64,000 nt of DNA from Agapanthus africanus (Eukaryota > Streptophyta > Magnoliopsida > Asparagales > Amaryllidaceae): assembly GCA_030015575.1 (NCBI GenBank), contig JASDDO010000014.1:163589911-163653910 (forward strand), written 5' to 3'. Made by a program: the position numbers and the translations under genes. The stretch's first letter is position 1. Each line of letters begins with the position of its first letter. The notes beneath the pieces are model-generated. The model had not been told where the DNA came from, did not search any database, and saw nothing but the letters and a program-made list of their open reading frames with translations. Shown here piece by piece: positions 23,806 to 33,040 of the stretch.

Positions 23806-25023
23806 GTGGAGAAAGAAATCTGGCACGGTGCGGATCCTACGCTTGACAGGTTTCAGCCCATCCGTCTCCCCAGATATTACACAGAATGCTTGAAAAGGCT
23901 GTTGAAGCGCCAGGGGATATCCTTCAAACAGACCGCTCGAAAAGCCAAATTCTATGACAGGGTCTGGAACGTCCCCGGAACTCAGCACAAGTTGCCTAGT
24001 GGAAGGATGGAAACAATCGGTCTTGGATACATTCGATCCAAGAAACGAGAGGTACTTCGCGATTGTTATGTCGTACATGACTTCAATGAAGAAGCGGATG
24101 CTCAATGGGAGGGCGTTAATACAGAACCGGTAAAAGTTCCTGATACAAAGGTGCTTGGTCCGTCGTTCGAAGAACAAATGGACAAGCTTATAAGGGAAGC
24201 TGGTCAAAAAGTCCGAGACGACCACAACCGCGAAATGGCCATCTATGAGAAAGCCAAAACGCAACGTCTCCTCCAACAGGCCGTGAAAGATGAAAATGCT
24301 ACCCCCTGTCAACCTGTTATAAAAAAAGCTCGACGCAGAGACAGAAACAAGTCTAAAGGCCAAAAAGGCGCTCAACAACAACAAAGCGGGACTAAGAAGC
24401 CACGCGAGCAGGAATTGAGCGGTCCAGATCTGTCCCTTGTAAAGAAAACGAGTCGAGCGTACTCTTTTCCTCGGGACAAGACGAAGAGAATACTTGACCT
24501 CGCTCTAAAACATCAGATGCTTACGCTGCCGGAGTCTAAACACCCCGAAAAAGCGAGCGAAGTCTCTCACCCAAACTATTGCTCTTATCATCGAGTAATA
24601 GGGCACCCTCTCGAGGACTGCTTCACCTTTAAGAATTGGGTCGAAGATCAGTATCAGCTCGGCAAGTTCGCTCTGTCTGACAACTGGAGGGTAACACCGC
24701 CACAGAAGCACGAACCCAAAGCCACGAGAGCAGAACCAACTCCACATTGGTCTTGGAAGCGAATTCGTGCTTGTCATATGATAACGATATCAAAGGAAGA
24801 GCCCAAGAACATAGATGACCTTCCCTGGTGCTTCGAAAACAGCAACGATGAGGTGATCTCAGAATTTCCACCAGCACCAAAAGAGCTGGAGGATGGAATA
24901 CATACCACTGTAGATAACCTTAAGAAAATTGAGTTGGGGACGGTGAACGACCCGCGACCGACATTCGTCAGCAAGTTGCTATCTGAAGAAAGAGTGGCTG
25001 CGTTAAAAGACGTGCTTATGTAG
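23806..25023 (+). pseudogene. T2 protease-RT linker with third CHHC module
   Basis: A long open stretch of 405 codons. Its first half has G-I-S-F-K-Q-T-A-R-K-A-K-F-Y and I-R-S-K-K-R-E. The module at 24454-24710 repeats the gag module: A-Y-S-F-P-R-D-K-T, C-S-Y-H-R-V-I-G-H-P-L-E-D-C, F-K-N-W-V-E-D-Q-Y-Q-L-G-K-F-A-L-S-D. The end (I-S-E-F-P-P-A-P-K-E-L-E-D-G-I) leads into RT. The module is a diverged copy of 19025-19278, placed inside pol. Confidence 0.8.
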
Positions 25024-26454
25024 TACAGAGATTGCTTCGCATGGAACTATTCCGAAATGCCAGGACTAAATCCAGAAATTGCTGTGTATAAATTGGCGAT
25101 ATCTCCGGACGTCAAGCCGGTCAAATAAGTGCCAAGAAGAATGCGGCTCGAGCTTGAGATGAGTATCAATGCCGAGGTCAAGAAACTAATCGACTCTGGC
25201 TTTATCCAGGAGGTTCAATATCCTGAATGGATCGCCAACATTATCCCGGTGATGAAGAAAAATGGGACAGTACGCATATGCGTGGACTTCCGGGATCTCA
25301 ATAAGGCTTGCCCGAAAGACGATTTCCCACTGCCAGTCACTGAGCTGATGATAGATAACACGTCCACTCACGAAGTTTTCTCCTTCATGGACGGCTCATC
25401 AGGATATAATCAGATCAAGATGCATCCCGAAGACCAGAAGCACACCGCTTTTCGGACTCCTCTGGGAATATTCTGTTATAAGGTGATGCCCTTCGGTCTA
25501 AAGAACGCCGGTGCTACTTATCAGAGGGCCATGACGAAGATCTTCGATGACCTGATACATGAAATCATCGAATGCTATATCGACGACCTCGTGGTGAAAA
25601 GCAAATCGTACGAGGAACATCTCGAGCATCTCAAGACCGTATTTCAACGCCTTCGACGATACAACTTGAAGATGAATCCTCTCAAGTGCGCATTCGGAGT
25701 TTCCTCGGGCAAATTCCTGGGATTCGTCGTCCGACACCGAGGTATTGAAATAGATCCGTCAAAGATTAAGGCGATCATGGAAATGCCTCCGCCGAGAACT
25801 CTCAAACAGCTGCGGTCTCTTCACGGAAAGCTTGCATATATACGGCGATTTATAGCCAACCTTTCAGGCAAGTGCCGTCCTTATAGCCACCTGATGAAGA
25901 AGGGGACCCCGTTCGTCTGGGATCAAAAATGCCAAAGCGCGCTAAACGAAATCAAACAGTACTTGCAGAATCCGCCAGTGCTGGCTGCTCCGGTCAAGGG
26001 AAAGCCCCTCATTCTCTATACGACTGCCCTCGAAGGTTCCTTAGGCGCATTATGGGCACAAGAGAATGACCAAGGGAAAGAAAGAGCACTCTACTATTTT
26101 AGTCGAGTCCTGCTGGGGGCAGAAAGCAACTACCCCCCCATTGAAAAACACTGCTTGGCGTTGATCTTTGCGATAACAAAGCTCAGGCACTATGCGTTGG
26201 CGCATGAAGTCCGTCTCATTTCGAAAGTGGACCCCCTTAAATATTTAATGTCGAAGGCCATATTGACAGGGAGACTCGCTAAATGGGCTCTACTCTTGAT
26301 GGAGTTCTCGATAACCTATCAACCTCTCAAGGCAGTAAAAGGCCAGGCCATCTCCGACTTCCTCGCTGAGCATCCGATACCTGCCGATTCGCCTTTGAAT
26401 TGCGAGTTGCCAGACGAGCATGCGTTTGATGCAATCGACGGTAGTAATACCCGA
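25024..26454 (+). pseudogene. T2 reverse transcriptase and first RNase H
   Basis: RT palm blocks: V-R-I-C-V-D-F-R-D-L-N-K-A-C-P-K-D-D-F-P, S-G-Y-N-Q-I-K-M, M-P-F-G-L-K-N-A-G-A-T-Y-Q-R, and the catalytic Y-I-D-D (25576-25587). The thumb/connection block F-G-V-S-S-G-K-F-L-G-F follows. RNase H begins about 25990 (L-I-L-Y-T-T-A-L-E-G-S-L-G-A-L-W) and ends with V-K-G-Q-A-I-S-D-F-L-A-E-H-P-I. It belongs to a 548-codon open stretch (25129-26775), the longest in the window. Confidence 0.9.
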
Positions 26455-26900
26455 TGGGAACTCTATTTTGATGGAGCGTCTTCTATGAAGAAGCGCAAAC
26501 AAAGTACCCCTATAATCAAATCGGGGGTAGGCCTCATCTTCGTAACTCCACAAGGAGGGATAATGCGCTTTGCTTTCTCCTTAACAGAGCCGAGGACGAA
26601 TAATGAAGCCGAATACGAAGCTTTGATAGCAGGCCTCGAGATCGCCATCGACATGGGAATTGAAAACCTCCTCATATATGGAGACTCCCAACTGGTTGTC
26701 AGTCAAGTAAATGGTGACTACCAAATGTGCAAACCAGAGTTGGTAAGTACGGCGAAAAGCTGCAACAACTGTTGACCCAAATTCCCTCCTACACTTCGGA
26801 AAACATACCGCGTGCGGAAAACAGCAAAGCGGACGCATTAGCCAAACTCGCTAAAGAACTGGCTGACGAGAATCTCGATGACGTCAGAATTGTGGTATAA
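26455..26900 (+). pseudogene. T2 archaeal-like second RNase H
   Basis: W-E-L-Y-F-D-G-A-S-S (first Asp at 26470), N-N-E-A-E-Y-E-A-L-I-A-G-L-E-I-A (about 26600), Y-G-D-S-Q-L-V-V-S-Q-V-N-G-D-Y (Asp at 26683), then K-A-D-A-L-A-K-L-A near 26830. This is the extra RNase H (aRNH) that distinguishes Tat-lineage elements among plant Ty3 elements. Broken near its end. Confidence 0.85.
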
Positions 26901-28258
26901 AGTCGTCGGGTGCTTGCCCCAGCAGAAATATCTCCAGAATCACCCGAAGGAAAGGGAGCGGCTGAGCAGACGACCCTGCAAATAAAAGACCGAGAAAAGG
27001 CTGAGGATTGGAGAGAAGTCTTCATAGACTACTTCAAATACCGTCGAACGCCCAAAGATGCGTCCTCAAGACATCAGCTTATGAAACAAGCTATGTCTTT
27101 GGCCTTCGTCAATGATACTCTGTACAAAAGGTCGTTTGATTCTCTGTGGTTGAGATGTCTGGGACCTAATGAAGCGAGAAGAGTCGTTCAGGATGTTCAC
27201 GACGGACTCTGCGGTTCTCACCAAGCAGGCCCGAAGATGAAGTTAAGATAAAACGAATGGGTTACTACTGGCCCACGATGATTCAGGACTGCCTCGAATA
27301 TGCGAAGCAATGCCACTCATGCCAAATTCATGGGGACTTCATCCACCAGCATCCAAATCCACTACATCCAACAGTGGCCAGCTGGCCATTCGAAATGTGG
27401 GGAACTGACATAGTCGGCCCCATCGAACCAGCATCGTCTAGAGGACATTGTTTCATCTTGGCGACGACTGACTACTTCTCCAAATGGGCAGAACCAGTAC
27501 CATTGAGGGAAGTGAAGACGGAGAATATCATCCATTTCTTCAAGACGCACGTCATATATCGGTTTGGAACCCCGCGACGGATCATCTCCGATAACGGGCC
27601 AGCCTACAGGAGCCACAAGATCAGTCGCTTTGCGCAGCAGCATAATATAGACTGGAGATATTCCTCAGTTTATAATCCGCGAGCTAACGGTCTAGCTGAA
27701 GCCTTCAACAAGACCTTGACAAAGATCATGAAGAAGACGGTGTCCCGAAATAAGAAGGACTGACACGAGAGACTGCAAGAAGCTCTCTGGGTGTATCGGA
27801 CCACGTTCAAGACGGCCACGAACACTACGCCATACGCGTTAGTGTTCGGTACAGAAGCAGTACTCCCCTTCGAAATAGAGTTACCCTCTCTACGAGTGGC
27901 AGTCCATTACGAGCTAACGGACGAAGAAAATGCTCACCTTCGGTTTGAAGAGCTTGATGCCCTTGATGAAACCCGGCTTATAGCGCAACAAAATCTGGAG
28001 GCTTACAAAGCAAAGATGACGCGCTCATATGAAAGATTAACCCGGCCGAGGACATTCCGCCAAGGCGAACTCGTGCTAGTGGTCAAAAGACCTATGATTC
28101 CCAATCGCGCCAAGCGGGGAAAGTTCGAGCCGAACTATGAAGGCCCGTACATCATAGACAAGGTCTACCAGGGTGGAGCCTATCTACTCATGGATATGCA
28201 CGGTGAAAGGCCTTTCAGGCCAATAAACGGTCTTTTCCTGAAGAAATACTACGCCTAA
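26901..28258 (+). pseudogene. T2 integrase
   Basis: Zinc-binding end: the His pair in H-D-G-L-C-G-S-H (about 27199-27222) and Cys pair C-H-S-C (27311-27322). Catalytic core: Asp in W-G-T-D-I-V-G-P (27407), Asp in R-R-I-I-S-D-N-G-P (27590), Glu in G-L-A-E-A-F-N-K-T-L (27698), i.e. D,D-35-E-type order. C-terminal module: N-Y-E-G-P-Y-I-I-D-K-V-Y-Q-G-G-A-Y-L-L. No chromodomain is seen, as expected for Tat. Broken fossil. Confidence 0.88.
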
Positions 28259-28352
28259 CGAGTCACAACCTAGGTCAATAATAGATGACGACGACTATAT
28301 CCGCTCGCTATCTTCCTAAGCCCAAAACTCTATAAGTAGTAGCCAGCCTTCT

Positions 28353-28495
28353 TCAATACCGGACCGAAACGTCCTTAAACTAATACCGGACCGAAACGTC
28401 CTTAAACTAATAACGGACCGAAACGTCCTTAAACTAATGACGGACCACTACGTCCTAAAACTAGCTGACGACCGAAATGTCTTTAAACTACTACC
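28353..28495 (+). repeat. 27-bp tandem array, T2 3' region
   Basis: About five units of GGACCGAAACGTCC plus TTAAACTAATACC. GGAC/GTCC can form a 4-bp foldback. It has the same core as the T1 array and the LTR minisatellite. Confidence 0.8.
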
Positions 28496-28499
28496 GCAG

Positions 28500-28825
28500 C
28501 ATCCTCAGGCTGACGAGATAAAAAAAAAGAATAAAAAAAATAATATAAAAAAAATAATAACGGTATGTCCATAAGCAAAATGGGCACGGATGAAAACCTG
28601 AAAGGGCTCCGTGAGTAAAAACAGCAGGGCTGCCGGCGAGTGTTCGTGAAAACCTGAAAGGACGCGACCTCGTAAAAAAAAAGAAAAAAAAAGGATAAAA
28701 AAAATGGTACGTCTATAAGCAAAATGGGCACGGATGAAAACCCGAAAGGGCTCCATGAGTAAAAACAGCAGGACTACCGGCGAATGTTTGTGAAAACCTA
28801 AAAGGGCGCAACCTCGTTAAAGGAC
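28500..28825 (+). repeat. Two-copy ~170-bp unit with A-rich spacers
   Basis: Two copies of a unit holding AAGCAAAATGGGCACGGATG, CTGCCGGCGA-like and GTGAAAACC stretches (about 28557-28680 and 28705-28820), separated by A-rich runs. T1 has one copy at 13850-13955. No coding potential beyond chance. Confidence 0.7.
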
Positions 28826-28826
28826 A

Positions 28827-28998
28827 CTTACATGGTCCTCTCGACCTTGTAAGGAGAAATCACCCGCGTGAGATCCTTACGACTCACAAGGGAGCAACAC
28901 ACTTAGGGATCCTCACGATTCCTAAGGAGAAAATACACTTGCGAGATCCTCACGACTCGTAAGGAGAACTCTCTTATGGGACCCTCACGGCTCATAAG
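28827..28998 (+). repeat. Hairpin block 1 (CCTYAC-loop hairpins)
   Basis: Five successive hairpins share the loop core ATCCTCACGA or ACCCTCACGG/TCCTCTCGA, with different stems: CTTACA..TGTAAG (28827-28853), GTGAG/CTCAC, CTTAGGGATC/GATTCCTAAG (28902-28926), CTTGCGAG/CTCGTAAG (28938-28963), CTTATGGG/CTCATAAG (28973-28998). Spacers start GGAGA. A longer foldback and GTATACAATCCACGGGC (about 29096) follow. Confidence 0.75.
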
Positions 28999-29178
28999 AT
29001 TTGAAAGTTTTAAGTTACAGAGACCTAAACCTGTGCTTAAGCAAACCCTCCACAACCTTCGATATTGACCTACAAGCGGCTCAGTATTAACCCTTGTATA
29101 CAATCCACGGGCGCGAATAAACATTTCCCTAACCAAGTCCCATCCGTGACTGGGGATATGTTCGCATGATGAATGTCC

Positions 29179-29349
29179 CTTGTAAGTCCTTTCGACTTAC
29201 AAGGAGAAAACCCTCTTGTAGGATCCTTATGACTTACAGAGGAACATATACTTAGGAATCCTCACGATTCCTAGGGAGAAAATACACCTACAAGATCCTC
29301 ACGACTTGTAGGGAGAAATACCTTTGTGAGACCCTTACGGCTCATGAAG
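29179..29349 (+). repeat. Hairpin block 2
   Basis: Second copy of the block in the same order with altered stems: CTTGTAAGTC/GACTTACAAG (29179-29203, perfect 10 bp), an imperfect one near 29215-29241, CTTAGGAATC/GATTCCTAGG (29251-29275), CCTACAAG/CTTGTAGG (29287-29312, perfect 8 bp), CTTTGTGAG/CTCATGAAG (29322-29349). Loops keep CCTCAC/CCTTAC. Confidence 0.75.
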
Positions 29350-29514
29350 TCAAAAGCCTTAGTCGACAGGACCCTAACCCTATTCGTTAAGCCACCTTTG
29401 CTCGACATCGACAGAGGCAAATGATGATTCGCTCCTGGAAATATCCCAGTTGTAGCGGTGTTGATGTCGAAATCGGTGTCTAATTTCAGGTTTACGGCGA
29501 AAAGCCAGTAGGCC

Positions 29515-29765
29515 GCACATGCATACGAAATAGCCGAAATGATGGGGCAACTTGCAATAAAAAGCAGCAAGTAAAAACGTATGTACACGAAATAGCCGAA
29601 ATGATTAGGCAACTAGCAATAAAAAGCAGCGAGTAAAATAAAATAAATAGCCGAAATGATTGGGCACCGCGAAAAATAGCCGAAATGATTGGGCAATCGC
29701 GACTTTCGCGATATAAAAGCTGAAATGATAGAGCATCGCGGAAATAAAATAAAATAAAAAAATAT
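29515..29765 (+). repeat. Repeat with AGCCGAAATGATTGGGCA, T2 3' region
   Basis: Four to five degenerate units contain AGCCGAAATGATTGGGCA. Some also carry a foldback around AATAAAAAGCA with stems such as CTTGC/GCAAG, and ATCGCGA-CTT-TCGCGAT lies near 29695-29711. T1 has the counterpart at 41085-41250 with ACTCGC/GCGAGT stems. Confidence 0.7.
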
Positions 29766-30024
29766 ATATGAAGCTTTCGCCCTACAGTTGAGATCACATC
29801 GATCCCTGTATACAATCCAAGGGCACAAACAAAGACGGAACCACACCTTCCCAACAGGCTCCGCCAGAAAGCAAGGCCAAATCTCGACGGTTCACCAACA
29901 GCCTAGAGACGACTGTGACATTCGTTTCGATACAGCAGACGCAGTGCCAGCAAATGAAGCGAAGATCAAATTTCTAGCTTCACGGTTTTGACGGTAACTT
30001 ATATAAAACCTGAAAGACCACCAC

Positions 30025-31215
30025 AGATCAGTTCAACCCCAGGGAAACCAGTGTCCCTGGCAAATACCTTAATTCAAGGAAACTAGCGTCCTTGATGAGA
30101 GCCTCCTGATTCGTGTCGGCCCGCAGAGAAACCAGTGTCTCCGCAGGAATACTCCGATTCGTTTCAACCCCGAAGAAACCAGTGTCTTCGGCCAAATCCT
30201 TCGACTCAGGGAAACCAGTGTCCTTGACGAGAACATCCTGATTCGCGTCGACCCGCAGGGAAACTAGCGTCTTTGCAGGAACACATCGATTCGTTTCAAC
30301 CCCAGGGAAACCAGTGTCCCTGGTAACCTCAATTCAGGGAAACTAGCGTCCTTGATGAGAGACTCCTGATTCGCGTCGGCCCGCAGAGAAACCAGTGTCT
30401 CCGCAGGAATACTTCGATTCGTTTCAACCCTGAAGAAACCAGTGTCTTCGGCAAAATCCTTCGACTCAGGGAAACCAGTGTCCTTAACGAGAACATCCTG
30501 ATTCGCGTCGACTCACAGGGAAACTAGCGTCTTTGCAGGAACACATCGATTCGTTTCAACCCCAGGGAAACTAGTGTCCCTGGTAAACTCAATTCAGGGA
30601 AACTGGCGTCCTTGATGAGAGACTCCTGATTCGCGTCGGCCCGCAGAGAAACCAGTGTCTCCGTAGGAATACTCCGATTCATTTCAACCCCGAAGAAACC
30701 AGTGTCTTCGGCAAAATCCTTCGACTCAGGAAAACCAGTGTCCTTGATGAGAACATCCTGATTCGCGTCGACCCGCAGAGAAACTAGCGTCTTTGCAGGA
30801 ACACATCGATTCGTTTCAACCCCGGGGAAACCAGTGTCCCTGGTAACCTCAATTCAGGGAAACTAGCGTCCTTGATGAGAGACTCCCGATTCACGTCGGC
30901 CCGCAGAGAAACCAGTGTCTCCGCAGGAATACTCCGATTCGTTTCAACTTCGAGGAAACTAGCGTCCTCGGCAAAATACTTCGACTCAGGGAAACCAATG
31001 TCCTTGACGAGAACACCCCGATTCGCGTCGACCCGCAGAGAAACTAGCGTCTTTGCAGGAACACATCGATTCGTTTCAACCCCAGGGAAACCAGTGTCCC
31101 TGGCAAACTCCTCAACCCAGGGAAACTAGCGTCCTTGATGAGAGCCTCCTGATTCGCGTCGGCCCGCAGAGAAACCAGTGCCTCCGCGAGAACTTCCCGA
31201 TTCGTCTCAACTTAC
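30025..31215 (+). repeat. 260-bp higher-order repeat made of six hairpin subunits
   Basis: Landmarks recur at exactly 260-bp steps (CGATTCGTTTCAAC at 30287, 30547, 30807, 31067). Each 260-bp unit splits into six subunits of 32, 51, 47, 34, 49 and 47 bp. Each subunit begins with a foldback whose 8-base loop is AACCAGTG or AACTAGCG. Stems vary but stay paired: CCAGGGA/TCCCTGG (30302-30323), CCGAAGA/TCTTCGG (30170-30191), CGAGGA/TCCTCG (30951-30970); others use G-T wobbles (CAGGGA/TCCTTG, GCAGAGA/TCTTTGC). About 4.5 units, near 28 hairpins. It lies between pol and the antisense ORF of T2. Confidence 0.88.
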
Positions 31216-31358
31216 AAGATAAAGCCTTAGGCAGCAGGGATTAAAAAACTTGTTTCCTAAGCACCGGGACCCTGCAAGGCGGCCTAAAAAGGTCTCTTGT
31301 ATACTATCCACGGGTCTCACTCTCCAAAGTCGAATCTCGATGAGGAGGGAAACAACCG

Positions 31359-31529
31359 CTCACGAGTCCTCTCGACTCGTAAGAGGGAAAATTCTCTTAT
31401 AGGATCCTTACGACTTTAAGAGAAAACACACTTAGGAATCCTCACGATTCCTAAGGAGAGAATCCACCTACGAGATCCTCTCGATCCGTAGGGAGAAAAG
31501 TCTCTGTGAGACCCTCACGGCTCATAGAG
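31359..31529 (+). repeat. Hairpin block 3
   Basis: Third copy of the CCTYAC-loop block, downstream of the 260-bp array. It includes CTCACGAGTC/GACTCGTAAG, CTTAGGAATC/GATTCCTAAG (31431-31455, perfect 10 bp, loop CTCAC), CCTACG..CGTAGG, and CTCTGTGAG/CTCATAGAG (31502-31529). A longer foldback TTAGGC/GCCTAA follows near 31540-31575. Confidence 0.75.
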
Positions 31530-31840
31530 TTGAAAAGTTTTAGGCGGTAGATCTGAACCTGCGGCCTAAGCCATCGTTATCTCTTGAAGAAACTAAGATG
31601 CTTACTCTATTATCTGTCAACCATGTTCACTAAGGTAACATGCGGATAATAAGAGAAAGAAGAAAGCGACAGAAAGAACATCTGATTGGCGTTGGATTAA
31701 GCATTCGAGACACACTCATTCATGCATGTGCAAAAGACTCAGAACGAGGAATAAGACAGGCTGAAATAAAAAATTTCCATTCATATCATAAAAGGGTTCT
31801 TACAATCATAAAGAAATAAATAACAACATTATTAAAATGT

Positions 31841-32239
31841 CTACAACGGTATAACCTCAGACCCAGGACATGGACTGAGGAACTCGAAAGTAACCCTATC
31901 TAAGACTTTCCAGGCCTGGCGAACCATCCTAGTGTGCTTTCTTTCGCGAGCACAACCGTCGGGGTCCCCCCTGATGTCTTCCTCCCTCCAATAAGCAGCG
32001 AGTATGGCGGACTGTTGGAAAGCCTGGTGCAGGAGATCGACCATATTGTCTCGCCATCTCTTGGAGATTAGGTGCATCAGATACACCGAATGCACCTTAT
32101 CCTCAGCAGCGTCCAACGCCCCAAGCAGCACGCCGGAACAGAATAAGGGAAGTGCTTCCCAAATGGCTCCCACGATAAGCTTCAGGAGAGAGGAGCGTCG
32201 AGGAAGCAGTTGACCATTGTACGCGTCAAAGCGACTCAT
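31841..32239 (-). pseudogene. T2 antisense ORF between pol and 3' LTR
   Basis: 132-codon open stretch on the strand opposite gag-pol. It is rich in Leu/Ala/Arg and probably mostly helical (L-L-K-L-I-V-G-A-I-W-E-A-L, A-F-Q-Q-S-A-I-L-A-A-Y-W-R-E-E). Upstream, on the minus strand, CTTCTTTTACAG ending at 32353 looks like a 3' splice site. Antisense ORFs in this position are known in several Tat-lineage families (Grande, Retand). No similarity to a named protein is recognised, and it is not visibly homologous to the T1 antisense part. Confidence 0.5.
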
Positions 32240-32439
32240 GATCTCGGCACACTCGGCGTTGGTAAATTCTCGGTTCTGAGAACGGCCGAGACGGCGGATG
32301 TCTCAGTAAGAAATGATTTCATCAAGGTCGTACATGTGGGCGTCCATCGTTACTGTAAAAGAAGATTAACAGAATTAGCCGACATACTGACTAAGCGAAT
32401 TCTTATTAAAAAACGGGCACAGGGAGTTCGACTCCTCGA

Positions 32440-32930
32440 GAGCAATGCTCTGCAAACAGGAGTGACACCTGTCAAAATTCAATAATAAAGGGAATTTAAA
32501 GAAATTCCCCGAGAACTCTGAGATCCTTACTATTAAAAGATGATATAATCCATTAAAGGTAAAACTCCATTTTTAATCTTCATTATACATGATTAAACTC
32601 TCAAGAGTTCACCATTTTTAGATCAAAAGATCTATGTTTTGCCAAAAATGCAAAGCTCTGTTCATGGGTTAAAAAACCCTGAAGCAGATTCCTGAGAGCG
32701 AGGCTCTATTGGTTAAACCCCAAAGGGGTTTTCTTTAGATCAAAGATCTATAAGAGCAAGGCTCTACTAATTAAAATTAATTTGATTCAAGATTAATTTT
32801 TACCTAAAAAGTTTCTTTTAAAAGAAAATTTAACTCTGAGAGTTCTTGAAGGCAAGAGCAAAGCTCTGAAGTTTTGAAAGTAAAAATCTTAAAGATGATA
32901 ATCATCTGTTGAGGACCAAAGATCCTATTT
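32440..32930 (+). repeat. Chain of short perfect hairpins before the T2 3' LTR
   Basis: More than twelve foldbacks follow one another with 2-5 base loops: AGAGC-AAT-GCTCT, GGGAATTT-AAAG-AAATTCCC (32490-32509), AACTCT-CA-AGAGTT (32596-32609), AGATC-AAAA-GATCT (32620-32633), GGGTT-AAAA-AACCC, AGAGC-GAG-GCTCT, AACCCC-AAA-GGGGTT, AGATC-AAA-GATCT, AGAGC-AAG-GCTCT, AACTCT-G-AGAGTT, AGAGC-AAA-GCTCT, GATG-ATAA-TCATC. No ORF. The style continues into the LTR. Confidence 0.8.
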
Positions 32931-33025
32931 ATAGGCATCAAGTGCCCTTTCGGCTTCTAAAAGTTGCCGCGGCGCTTGGAATTCTGCCGCCGTTGCGCTC
33001 ACATTTGGGGCCACATAAGCGCACC

Positions 33026-33040
33026 AGCAGGGGGGGCATT
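33026..33040 (+). other. T2 polypurine tract
   Basis: AGCAGGGGGGGCATT immediately precedes the 3' LTR (TGTTTACCCC). The purine run is the expected primer site for plus-strand DNA synthesis. Confidence 0.75.

Noticed and set aside
30025-31215. CRISPR-like repeat/spacer look of the 260-bp array
   Set aside because: Plant context, no cas genes. The 'spacers' are themselves repeated every 260 bp and the units are hairpin subunits of a higher-order tandem repeat inside an LTR element.
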